Source: Pseudonocardia broussonetiae
GTDB taxonomy: Bacteria; Actinomycetota; Actinomycetes; Mycobacteriales; Pseudonocardiaceae
DNA length: 64,000 bases
Reading direction: 5' to 3'
Assembly (NCBI RefSeq): GCF_013155125.1
Contig: NZ_CP053564.1
Location: 3,293,501 to 3,357,500, forward strand
A program made the position numbers and the translations under genes. Shown here piece after piece: positions 52,327 to 60,106 of this stretch. Under the pieces are notes generated by a model, which was not told the DNA's origin, made no database searches, and saw nothing but the letters and a program-made list of their open reading frames with translations. Numbering within the stretch: position 1 is the stretch's first letter; each line of letters starts with the position of its first letter.

Positions 52327-53589
52327 TCAGGCCTGCAGGCGCAGCGGGTCGCCCACGAGGCCCGCGGCGAGGGTGTTGCCGGTGGGCGGGTCGATGAGCA
52401 GGAAGCCGCCGGTGGCGCGGATGTCGGCGTAGTCGTCGACGGGCAGGGCGTCGGCGGTGCGCAGGGAGACCCGCGCGATGTCGTTGATCGCCAGCTGCTC
52501 CGGCGCGTCGACGTAGGACACGGTGTCGGTGTCGAGCCGCTGGCCCAGCGCGCCGACGATCACCTGCGTGGTGCGGGTGCCGTGCTTGAGCAGCAGCCGC
52601 GCGCCCGGTCGCAGGGGCTTGTCCGAGAGCCAGCAGAGCGTGGCGTCCAGCTCGTTGGTGACGCGCGGGGCGGCGCCGGCGGCGGCCAGGACGTCGCCCC
52701 GGGAGAGGTCGATGTCGTCGGCCAGCCGGACGGTGACGCTGCGGCCCGCGCCGGCGGCGTCGAGCGGGCCGTCGGCGGTGTCGACGCCCGCGACCGTCGT
52801 GGTGGCGCCGCCGGGCAGCACGACCACCGCGTCGCCGGGGCGGACGGTGCCGGACGCGACCTGGCCCGCGTAGCCGCGGTAGTCGCTCGCGTGCTCGCGG
52901 ATCACGTACTGCACCGGCATCCGGAACGGCGAGTCCGCCTCGGGCGGGGTGACCGGCACGGACTCCAGGTGCCCGAGCAGCGTCGGGCCGGTGTACCAGG
53001 GGGTGTGCCCGGAGCGGTCGACGACGTTGTCGCCGACGAGCGCCGACACCGGGATCGTGACGACGGCGTCGTCGGCGAAGCCCAGGGAGCGGGCGAGCCC
53101 GGCGAAGTCCTTGCCGATCGCCTCCAGCGCGGCCTGGTCGTAGCCGATCAGGTCGATCTTGTTGATGGCCAGCACCAGCCGCGGGACCTGCAGCAGCGCG
53201 AGCACGGCCGCGTGCCGGCGGGTCTGCTCCACCACGCCGTACCGGGCGTCGACCAGCAGGACCGCGAGCTCCGCGGTGGAGGCGCCGGTGACGGTGTTGC
53301 GGGTGTACTGCACGTGGCCGGGGGTGTCGGCGAGGACGAACTCGCGCGTCGGCGTGGAGAAGTAGCGGTACGCGACGTCGATGGTGATGCCCTGCTCGCG
53401 CTCGGCGCGCAGGCCGTCGACGAGCAGCGACAGGTCGGGCGTGGAGAGGCCCTTGTCGACCGACGCCCGCTGCACGGCCTCGATCTGGTCGGCCAGCACC
53501 GACTTGGTGTCGTAGAGCAGCCGGCCGACCAGCGTGGACTTCCCGTCGTCGACGGAGCCCGCCGTGGCGAATCGAAGCAGATCCTTCAT
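52327..53589 (-). CDS. cysN: Sulfate adenylyltransferase subunit 1 (GTPase)
   Basis: A 420-residue EF-Tu-like GTPase that drives formation of adenosine 5'-phosphosulfate with CysD. G1 is GSVDDGKST, G3 DTPGHVQYTRN and G4 NKIDL. It stops at the normal end of CysN and lacks the fused APS kinase domain found in mycobacterial CysNC, which agrees with an APS-type reductase here. Its ATG overlaps the cysD stop (TGATG). It is the last gene of the sir operon and is followed by a large palindrome. Confidence 0.96.
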   Translation of the reverse strand: MKDLLRFATAGSVDDGKSTLVGRLLYDTKSVLADQIEAVQRASVDKGLSTPDLSLLVDGLRAEREQGITIDVAYRYFSTPTREFVLADTPGHVQYTRNTVTGASTAELAVLLVDARYGVVEQTRRHAAVLALLQVPRLVLAINKIDLIGYDQAALEAIGKDFAGLARSLGFADDAVVTIPVSALVGDNVVDRSGHTPWYTGPTLLGHLESVPVTPPEADSPFRMPVQYVIREHASDYRGYAGQVASGTVRPGDAVVVLPGGATTTVAGVDTADGPLDAAGAGRSVTVRLADDIDLSRGDVLAAAGAAPRVTNELDATLCWLSDKPLRPGARLLLKHGTRTTQVIVGALGQRLDTDTVSYVDAPEQLAINDIARVSLRTADALPVDDYADIRATGGFLLIDPPTGNTLAAGLVGDPLRLQA

Positions 53590-54491
53590 CAGAAGTAGCC
53601 CTCGCGCTTCCGGTCTTCCATGGCGGCCTCGGAGAGCCGGTCGTCGGCGCGGGTGGCCCCGCGCTCGGTGAGCCGCGAGGCCGTGACCTCGGCGATGATC
53701 TCGTCCAGCGTGGTGGCGGTGGACTCGACGGCGCCGGTGCACGAGCCGTCGCCCACCGTCCGGTAGCGGACGGTGCGCTCCTCGAGCGCCTCGCCGCCGC
53801 GCGGGCCGCCCCACGGGCCCTCGGCCAGCCACATCCCGTCGCGGCGGAACACCTCGCGCCGGTGGGAGTAGTAGATCGACGGGAGCTCGATGCGCTCGCG
53901 CTGGATGTAGCGCCAGACGTCGAGCTCGGTCCAGTTGCTGATCGGGAACACGCGGACGTGCTCGCCGGGGGCGTGCCGGCCGTTGTAGAGGTTCCACAGC
54001 TCGGGGCGCTGGCTGCGGGGGTCCCAGCGGCCGAAGCCGTCGCGCAGGGACATGATCCGCTCCTTGGCGCGGGCGCGCTCCTCGTCGCGGCGCCCGCCGC
54101 CGAACACCGCGTCGTACTTCTTCTCGACGATGGAGTCGAGCAGCGGCACGGTCTGGAGCGGGTTGCGGGTGCCGTCGGGGCGCTCGGTGAGGCGCCCGTC
54201 GTCGATCCAGTCCTGGACGTGCGCCACCTCCAGCCGCAGGCCCAGCCGCTCGACGATCGCGTCGCGGAACGCGATGACCTCGGCGTAGTTGTGCCCGGTG
54301 TCGACGTGCAGCAGCGGGAACGGCACGGGCGCGGGCGCAAAGGCCTTGACGGCCAGGTGCACCAGCAGCGTGGAGTCCTTGCCGCCGGAGAACAGGATCA
54401 CGGGGCGGTCGAACTCGCCCGCGACCTCGCGGAAGATGTGGATGGCCTCCGACTCCAGCGCGTCGAGGGCGTCCATCACGGGAACCGTCAT
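53589..54491 (-). CDS. cysD: Sulfate adenylyltransferase subunit 2
   Basis: A 300-residue PP-loop ATP pyrophosphatase that forms APS from ATP and sulfate. The PP-loop is FSGGKDST near residues 34-41. HVDTGHNYAEVI and RDEERARAKERIMSLRD are characteristic, as is the C-terminal MEDRKREGYF. ATG 54491 gives the standard length; it overlaps the cysH stop (ATGA), and its stop overlaps cysN. All three should be translated together. Confidence 0.97.
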   Translation of the reverse strand: MTVPVMDALDALESEAIHIFREVAGEFDRPVILFSGGKDSTLLVHLAVKAFAPAPVPFPLLHVDTGHNYAEVIAFRDAIVERLGLRLEVAHVQDWIDDGRLTERPDGTRNPLQTVPLLDSIVEKKYDAVFGGGRRDEERARAKERIMSLRDGFGRWDPRSQRPELWNLYNGRHAPGEHVRVFPISNWTELDVWRYIQRERIELPSIYYSHRREVFRRDGMWLAEGPWGGPRGGEALEERTVRYRTVGDGSCTGAVESTATTLDEIIAEVTASRLTERGATRADDRLSEAAMEDRKREGYF

Positions 54492-55192
54492 GCCGGGTGC
54501 AACCCACATTCGATCTTGGCGGTACCGGCCCACCGGCCGGATCGGGGGTCGGCGCCGGGCGCCGGCTTCGCGGTGCAGGGGGCGCAGCCGATGCTCGGGT
54601 AGCCCTCGCTGACGAGCGGGTTGACCAGGATCCCGTTCGCCGCGATGTAGGCGTCCATATCCTCGTCGCTCCAGGCCGCGATCGGGTTGATCTTCACCAG
54701 CCCGAACTTCTCGTCGAACTGGATCAGCGGCGTGCCCGCGCGGGTCGGCGCCTCGACGCGGCGGACGCCGGTGACCCAGGCGTCGTAGCCGGCGAGCGTG
54801 TCCTGCAGGGGCTCGACCTTGCGCATCGCGCAGCAGGCCCCCGGGTCGCGCGCGAACAGGTCCTTGCCGAACTCGAGGTCCTGCTGGGCCACCGACCGCC
54901 GCGCCTGCGCGTTGACGATCCGGACGTCGTAGACGTGCTCGACCGCGTCGCGCGTGCCGATGGTCTCGGCGAAGTGGTAGCCGGTCTCGAGGAACAGGAC
55001 CTCGACGCCGGGGGCGGCCTTCGCGGCGAGGTCGACGAGCACGGCGTCCTGCATGTTCGACGCGACGATCAGCCGGCCGCCGAACGTCCGCGCGGCCCAG
55101 TCGAGCAGCTGCTGCGCGGTGGCGTCCGGGCCCAGCTCGGCGGCACCGCGCTCGGCGGTGGCGCGCAGGTCCAGCTCGGTGGCGACACTCAT
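54488..55192 (-). CDS. cysH: Adenylyl-sulfate (APS) reductase
   Basis: A 234-residue reductase that turns APS into sulfite. Both cysteine pairs that hold a 4Fe-4S cluster in APS-type enzymes are present: CC in GACCAMRKVEPL, and CAPC in IGCAPCT. The catalytic cysteine is in KIECGLHPA at the C-terminus. Absence of any APS kinase gene agrees with direct use of APS. ATG 55192 overlaps the stop of the zinc-ribbon gene. Confidence 0.95.
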   Translation of the reverse strand: MSVATELDLRATAERGAAELGPDATAQQLLDWAARTFGGRLIVASNMQDAVLVDLAAKAAPGVEVLFLETGYHFAETIGTRDAVEHVYDVRIVNAQARRSVAQQDLEFGKDLFARDPGACCAMRKVEPLQDTLAGYDAWVTGVRRVEAPTRAGTPLIQFDEKFGLVKINPIAAWSDEDMDAYIAANGILVNPLVSEGYPSIGCAPCTAKPAPGADPRSGRWAGTAKIECGLHPA

Positions 55193-55335
55193 GAGGGAAC
55201 TCCGATCCCGATCATCTTCAGCGTGAACGTGCGCAGGCACGAGCCGCAGTACCAGGCCCCGTGCGCGGCCTCCGCGGGCCGCAGGTCCTCGTCGCCGCAG
55301 TACGGGCAGTAGAACGGGACGGCCCGCTCACTCAC
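55189..55335 (-). CDS. Small zinc-ribbon protein of the sulfite reductase operon
   Basis: A 48-residue protein with two CxxC pairs, FYCPYCGD near residue 9 and WYCGSCLR near residue 29, a compact zinc- or iron-binding ribbon. It overlaps the sir stop at its start (GTGA) and the cysH start at its end (ATGA). I recall a small gene in the same position in Streptomyces sir-cysH operons. A role as electron-transfer or metal-delivery partner for Sir or CysH is a guess. Too small for confident fold assignment. Confidence 0.8.
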   Translation of the reverse strand: MSERAVPFYCPYCGDEDLRPAEAAHGAWYCGSCLRTFTLKMIGIGVPS

Positions 55336-57008
55336 TTCAGGTCGTCCTCGTCGGCCCGCAGCACCCACTGGGCGAAGCGCTCGCCGTCGGTGCGTTGTTC
55401 CGCGAACTTGCGGACCACCCGGTCGACGTAGTCGCCGAGCTCCGCGCTGGTGACCTTCAGGCCGCGCAGCTTGCGCCCGAAGCCCGAGTCCAGCCCGAGC
55501 CCGCCGCCCAGGTGCACCTGGAAGCCCTCGACCTGGTTGCCCGCGGCGTCGGTGACGATCTGGCCCTTGAGCCCGATGTCGGCGACCTGCGTGCGGGCGC
55601 AGGAGTTGGGGCAGCCGTTGAGGTGGATGGAGATCGGGTGCTCCGGCACGACGTCGGCCAGGCGCTTCTCCAGCTCCTCGACCAGCCGGATCGCCCGCTC
55701 CTTGGTCTCGACGATCGCGAGCTTGCAGAACTCGATGCCCGTGCACGCCATCGTGGCGCGGCGCCACGGCGACGGGTCGGCCTGCAGGCCCAGCGTGTTG
55801 AGCCGGGCGACCAGGGCGTCGACCTTGCCGTCGGCGACGTCGAGCACGACGATCTTCTGCTGCGCGGTGAGCCGCACGCGGCGCGAGCCCGCCTTCTCGA
55901 CGGCGTCGGCGAGCGCGACGAGCGTGGTGCCCGAGACGCGTCCGGAGGCCGGGGCGACGCCGACGTAGTTGCGGCCGTCGACCTGCTTGTGGACGCCGAC
56001 GTGGTCGATCGGGTGCTCGGGCGTGGCGGGCGCCGGGCCGTCGACCATCTTCCGGCCCAGGTACTCGTCCTCCAGCACGCGGCGGAACTCCTCGACGCCC
56101 CAGTCGGCCACGAGGAACTTGATGCGCGCGCGGTGGCGCAGGCGGCGGTAGCCGTAGTCGCGGAAGACGCCGATGATCCCGGCCCACACGTCGGGGACCT
56201 CGTCGAGCGGCACCCACGCGCCCAGGCGCTGCGCGATCTTCGGGTTCGTCGACAGGCCGCCGCCGACCCACACGTCGAAGCCGGGGCCGTGCTCGGGGTG
56301 CACCGAGCCGATGAACGACACGTCGTTGATCTCGTGGGCGACGTCCTGCTGCCACGAGATCGCCGTCTTGAACTTGCGGGGGAGGTTCGAGAACTCCGGG
56401 TTGCCGACGTAGCGCTCGACGATCTCGTCGATGGCAGGCTGCGGGTCGAGCACCTCGTCGGCGCTGACGCTCGCGACCGGGGAGCCCAGCACGACGCGCG
56501 GGGTGTCGCCGCAGGCCTCGGTGGTGACCATGCCCAGGCCCTCGAGCTTCTTCCAGATCGCGGGCATGTCGACGACGTCGATCCAGTGGTACTGGATGTT
56601 CTGCCGGTCGGTGACGTCGGCGGTGTCGCGGGCGTAGGTCTGGCTGATCTCGCCGAGGGCGCGCAGCTGCTCGGTGGTCAGCGCGCCGCCGTCGAGCCGG
56701 ACGCGGAGCATGAAGTAGGAGTCGTCGAGCTCCTCGGGCTCCAGCGCCGCCGTGCGGCCGCCGTCGATCCCGGGCTTGCGCTGCGTGTAGAGCCCCCACC
56801 AGCGCATCCGGCCGCGCAGGTCGGCCGGGTCGATCGAGTCGAAGCCGCGCTTGGCGTAGACGTTCTCGATCCGCGCGCGGACGTTGAGCCCGTCGTCGTC
56901 CTTCTTGGTGCGCTCGTTCGGGTTGAGCGGCTCGCGGTGGCCGAGCTTCCACTGGCCCTCGCCGCGCTTGCGCTTGGCGGGGACGCGGGCAGGTGTGGTG
57001 GGCGGCAA
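55332..57008 (-). CDS. sir: Ferredoxin-dependent sulfite reductase (siroheme, 4Fe-4S)
   Basis: A 558-residue enzyme reducing sulfite to sulfide. The two half-domains are visible (DRQNIQYHWIDVVDMPAIW and its C-terminal counterpart). The cluster/siroheme cysteines are in ACTGIEFCK and NGCPNSC. It resembles mycobacterial SirA/NirA, and its place beside cysH favours sulfite over nitrite. The start is TTG 57008 with GGAGG about ten bases upstream. An RRHVDL leader ORF ends 60 bases upstream. It heads the sir to cysN operon. Confidence 0.95.
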   Translation of the reverse strand: MPPTTPARVPAKRKRGEGQWKLGHREPLNPNERTKKDDDGLNVRARIENVYAKRGFDSIDPADLRGRMRWWGLYTQRKPGIDGGRTAALEPEELDDSYFMLRVRLDGGALTTEQLRALGEISQTYARDTADVTDRQNIQYHWIDVVDMPAIWKKLEGLGMVTTEACGDTPRVVLGSPVASVSADEVLDPQPAIDEIVERYVGNPEFSNLPRKFKTAISWQQDVAHEINDVSFIGSVHPEHGPGFDVWVGGGLSTNPKIAQRLGAWVPLDEVPDVWAGIIGVFRDYGYRRLRHRARIKFLVADWGVEEFRRVLEDEYLGRKMVDGPAPATPEHPIDHVGVHKQVDGRNYVGVAPASGRVSGTTLVALADAVEKAGSRRVRLTAQQKIVVLDVADGKVDALVARLNTLGLQADPSPWRRATMACTGIEFCKLAIVETKERAIRLVEELEKRLADVVPEHPISIHLNGCPNSCARTQVADIGLKGQIVTDAAGNQVEGFQVHLGGGLGLDSGFGRKLRGLKVTSAELGDYVDRVVRKFAEQRTDGERFAQWVLRADEDDLK

Positions 57009-57068
57009 AGCAGTGCCTCCGATGGCGGTGGTGCGCCGAGGTGTTCGAGGGGACGCGAGGAGAACGCG

Positions 57069-57167
57069 TCAGCGACAGATCGCGCTGCTCACGCGGCTCA
57101 GGTCCACGTGGCGCCGGGCGACGAGGCGCAGGACCAATGCCGCGGCCCCGGCGAACGGGGCGGGCAT
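57069..57167 (-). CDS. RRHVDL-type leader peptide upstream of sir
   Basis: A 32-codon ORF ending LVARRHVDLSRVSSAICR. The RRHVDLSRVSSAIC core is a textbook match to actinobacterial putative leader peptides found before sulfur genes. The single cysteine is the next-to-last residue, coded TGT, and the ORF ends TGTCGCTGA, the same nine bases as the two ssu microproteins. A shorter form starting at TTG 57137 is possible. Control of the sir-cysN operon by cysteine-dependent ribosome stalling is inferred. Confidence 0.75.
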   Translation of the reverse strand: MPAPFAGAAALVLRLVARRHVDLSRVSSAICR

Positions 57168-57266
57168 GGGCGCGGTCACCCGCCCAGAGTGCCACTTGTC
57201 CGGGCAGCGATCCATCGGCGCCCGCATGCTGGGAGGGGATTCACACCGGTGGCACACTCGGGAAGC

Positions 57267-58409
57267 GTGCCGCCTCCGTTCGGGATCTACGTCCACGTGC
57301 CGTTCTGCGCGGCCCGCTGCGGCTACTGCGACTTCAACACCTACACCGCCTCCGAGCTCGACGGCTCCGGCGCGTCGGTCGGCGGGTGGCTCGACGCCGT
57401 GCGCCGCGAGCTCGACCTCGCCGCCGCGACCGTGGGGGAGCGGGCCGTCGACACCGTCTTCGTCGGGGGCGGCACGCCGTCGCTGATCGGGGCGGAGCGC
57501 CTGGGCGCCGTCCTCGACGCCGTGCGGTCGACGTTCGGGCTCGCGCCGGGTGCGGAGGTCACCACCGAGTCCAACCCCGAGTCGACGTCGCCGGAGTTCT
57601 TCGCCGGTCTCGTCGACGCGGGGTTCACGCGGGTGTCGCTGGGCATGCAGTCGGCCGCGCCGCACGTGCTGCGGGTGCTCGACCGCCGCCACACGCCGGG
57701 CCGGGCCGTCGCCGCGGCGCGGGAGGCCCGGGCGGCGGGGCTCGGGCACGTCAACCTCGATCTCATCTACGCCACGCCCGGCGAGACCGACGACGACCTG
57801 CGCGCCTCGCTCGACGCCGTCCTCGATGCGGGGGTGGACCACGTCTCGGCGTACGCGCTGATCGTCGAGGACGGCACGGCGCTGGCCCGGCGCGTGGCCC
57901 GCGGCGAGCTGCCCGCGCCCGACGACGACGTCGCGGCCGCCCGCTACGAGCTGATCGACGACCGGCTCTCCGCGGCCGGCCTGGGCTGGTACGAGGTGTC
58001 GAACTGGGCGTCGTCGCCCGACGCCGAGTGCCGGCACAACCTCGGCTACTGGCTCGACGGCGACTGGTGGGGCCTGGGCCCCGGCGCGCACTCGCACCTC
58101 GCCGGGGCGCGCTGGTGGAACGTGAAGCACCCGGCGCGCTACGCCGCGGCGGTGGCGGCCGGGTCGGCGGAGGCCGGGCGCGAGGAGCTGACGGAGTCCG
58201 AGCGGCACACCGAGCGCGTGATGCTGCGGCTGCGGCTGCGCTCGGGCCTGCCCCTGGACCTGCTCGACGACCCCGGCCGCGCCGCCGCCGCGCAGGCCGT
58301 GGCCGACGGCCTGCTGGAGGTCGAGGGCGGGGTCGCCGTGCTGACCCGCCGCGGCCGCCTGCTGGCCGACGGGGTCGTGCACGCCCTGCTCGCCGCGGCC
58401 CCGGTGTGA
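57267..58409 (+). CDS. hemW: Radical SAM heme chaperone / coproporphyrinogen oxidase-like protein
   Basis: A 380-residue radical SAM protein. The cluster motif CAARCGYC (CxxxCxxC) follows YVHVPF at residues 8-13, the GGGTPS motif appears near residue 71, and NLDLIYATPGE lies in the core. Of the HemN/HemW group it resembles HemW, which carries heme to target proteins, so coproporphyrinogen oxidase activity should not be assumed. GTG 57267 gives the canonical start; GTG 57249 is in frame. It diverges from the sir leader. Confidence 0.92.
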   Translation: MPPPFGIYVHVPFCAARCGYCDFNTYTASELDGSGASVGGWLDAVRRELDLAAATVGERAVDTVFVGGGTPSLIGAERLGAVLDAVRSTFGLAPGAEVTTESNPESTSPEFFAGLVDAGFTRVSLGMQSAAPHVLRVLDRRHTPGRAVAAAREARAAGLGHVNLDLIYATPGETDDDLRASLDAVLDAGVDHVSAYALIVEDGTALARRVARGELPAPDDDVAAARYELIDDRLSAAGLGWYEVSNWASSPDAECRHNLGYWLDGDWWGLGPGAHSHLAGARWWNVKHPARYAAAVAAGSAEAGREELTESERHTERVMLRLRLRSGLPLDLLDDPGRAAAAQAVADGLLEVEGGVAVLTRRGRLLADGVVHALLAAAPV

Positions 58410-58419
58410 GCGGGTCGCA

Positions 58420-58519
58420 CGCAGAGCCCGACACGGTCGCCACGACACCCCGACTCGCGGGCTTTTCCGGCGCAACCCCCGCGAGTCGGGGTCTCGTTGC
58501 GGGCGTGTCGGGGTGAGTC
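58420..58519. repeat. Dispersed mirrored intergenic element, copy 2
   Basis: Units related to ACGAGACCCCGAC are direct at 58420 and 58442 and inverted at 58485 and 58507 (spacings 22, 43, 22). The inner arms at 58438-58461 and 58478-58501 match with two mismatches around a 16-base loop. It shares about 60 aligned bases with copy 1 at 48631 and, like it, begins about 10 bases after a stop codon (hemW). The right edge runs over the GTG of the next gene. Confidence 0.82.
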
Positions 58520-59286
58520 CGCGGCGGCGGGTGCTGGTGCTGGTCGTCCTCGCGGCGCTGCTGGTGGGGCTCGTGCTGGTGGGGGTGCGGGTGTGGCCCG
58601 GCGCGTCGGTCGACCCGGCCTCCCGGCCGGCCCAGGACGTGCCGGGGCCGGTGCTGCTCGTGCCCGGGTACGGCGGCGACTCCGCCGCCCTCGGCGCGCT
58701 GGCCGCCCGGCTCACCGCGAGCGGGCGGGAGGTGCGGGTGCTCGCGCTGCCGGGCGACGGCACCGGCGACCTCTCCGCCCAGGTCCGCGTCCTCGACGAC
58801 GCCGCCGACGCCGAGCTGGCGGCGGGGGCGCCGTCGGTCGACGTCGTCGGCTACTCGGCGGGCGGGGTCGTCACCGGCCTGTGGCTGGCCCGCGACGACG
58901 GCCCGGCGAAGGCCCGGCGGGTGGTCACGCTCGGCTCCCCGCTGCACGGCACCTCGCTGGCCGGGGCGGGCGCCGCCGCGCTCCCCGACGCCTGCCCGCC
59001 CGCCTGCCGCCAGGTCGCCCCGGGCAGCGCGGAGATCGCCGAGCTCGACGCGGCGCGGGTCGGGACGCTCGTGCCGTGGCTGTCGGTGCGCACCGCCGAC
59101 GACGAGGTGGTCACCCCGGTCGACACGGCGGTCCTCGACGGCGCGACGAACGTGCTGGTCCAGGACGTGTGCCCGGGCGCGGTCGTGGCGCACGGGCAGC
59201 TCCCGTCGGCCCCGGCGGTCGCCGACCTGGTGCTCGGCGCACTCGGTCCGGGTCCGGTGGCCGTCGGAGCGTGCGTCAGCTCGTGA
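58513..59286 (+). CDS. Membrane-anchored or secreted alpha/beta hydrolase
   Basis: A 257-residue hydrolase. An N-terminal membrane anchor or signal (about 6-27) is followed by LLVPGYGGD and the nucleophile elbow GYSAGG. The Asp and His of the triad are probably in SVRTADDEVVTP and AHGQLPS. It resembles extracellular lipases of the Streptomyces triacylglycerol-lipase group. Substrate unknown. The GTG start lies inside the end of the palindromic element, so folding of that element could limit initiation. Its end overlaps the convergent ABC permease by 11 bases. Confidence 0.85.
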   Translation: MSPRRRVLVLVVLAALLVGLVLVGVRVWPGASVDPASRPAQDVPGPVLLVPGYGGDSAALGALAARLTASGREVRVLALPGDGTGDLSAQVRVLDDAADAELAAGAPSVDVVGYSAGGVVTGLWLARDDGPAKARRVVTLGSPLHGTSLAGAGAAALPDACPPACRQVAPGSAEIAELDAARVGTLVPWLSVRTADDEVVTPVDTAVLDGATNVLVQDVCPGAVVAHGQLPSAPAVADLVLGALGPGPVAVGACVSS

Positions 59287-60106
59287 TGTCCTTCGTCGCG
59301 AAGTTCGCCCAGGCCGCCCCGAACGCGACGGCGACGTAGGCGAGCTGCACGCCTGCCCCCTCGCGGACGGCGGACCAGGCGATCGGGTCGCGGTAGAGGT
59401 CGATCCAGGCCAGCCAGTGGGTGGTGGGCAGGTAGCGCTCGATCGCGTCGGCGGCCTCCAGCGGGAGCAGCGCCGCGCTCGTCACCACGACGGCGAGGAC
59501 GCCGAGCGCGGCGGCCAGCGGGGAGTCGGTGAGCGTCGAGAAGAACAGCCCGATCGCGCCGATCGCGAGCATGCACAGCGCGAGGTACCCGACGGTGAAC
59601 AGCGTGCGCTCGGCGAGCTGCGCGGGGGTCAGGACCGTGCCCGACAGCGACGTCACCGCACCGCCGCCGCCCGCCGCCGCGTCGGGGCCGAACCCGAACG
59701 CCGCCACCCCGACGACGTACGCCGTGACCGTCACGAACAGCACCGCGAGCAGCACGAACGCCGCCGTCGACACGAGCTTCGCGAGCAGCAGCCGCAGCCT
59801 CCCGACGGGGCGGACCAGCAGGTAGCGCAGCATGCCGGCACCCGCCTCGCCCGCCACCGCGTCGCCGGAGACCACCGCGACCGTGATCGGCAGGAACACC
59901 GGCAGCACGATCGCGAGCGCGGCCGCGGGGAACAGCTGCCCGTTGCTCACGACGGCCGACAGGAACGCCCCGCCCTGACCCGGCGCGGGCGCGATGCCGG
60001 TGCCTGCGAGCAGCGCCGCGATCAGGGCGGGCAGCGCGCAGAGCAGCCCCCAGCACAGCCACACCCGCCTGCGGCGCAGCATCAGCCGCAGCTCGACGCC
60101 GATCAC
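59276..60106 (-). CDS. ABC-2 type transporter permease
   Basis: A 276-residue membrane protein with six hydrophobic segments and the ABC-2 layout (MIGVELRLMLRRRRVWLCW at the start, GEAGAGMLRYLLVRPVGR in the first cytoplasmic loop). It would pair with the ATP-binding protein upstream, whose stop overlaps its GTG. Exported compound unknown. Such pairs often confer drug or bacteriocin tolerance, but nothing here proves it. Confidence 0.88.
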   Translation of the reverse strand: MIGVELRLMLRRRRVWLCWGLLCALPALIAALLAGTGIAPAPGQGGAFLSAVVSNGQLFPAAALAIVLPVFLPITVAVVSGDAVAGEAGAGMLRYLLVRPVGRLRLLLAKLVSTAAFVLLAVLFVTVTAYVVGVAAFGFGPDAAAGGGGAVTSLSGTVLTPAQLAERTLFTVGYLALCMLAIGAIGLFFSTLTDSPLAAALGVLAVVVTSAALLPLEAADAIERYLPTTHWLAWIDLYRDPIAWSAVREGAGVQLAYVAVAFGAAWANFATKDITS

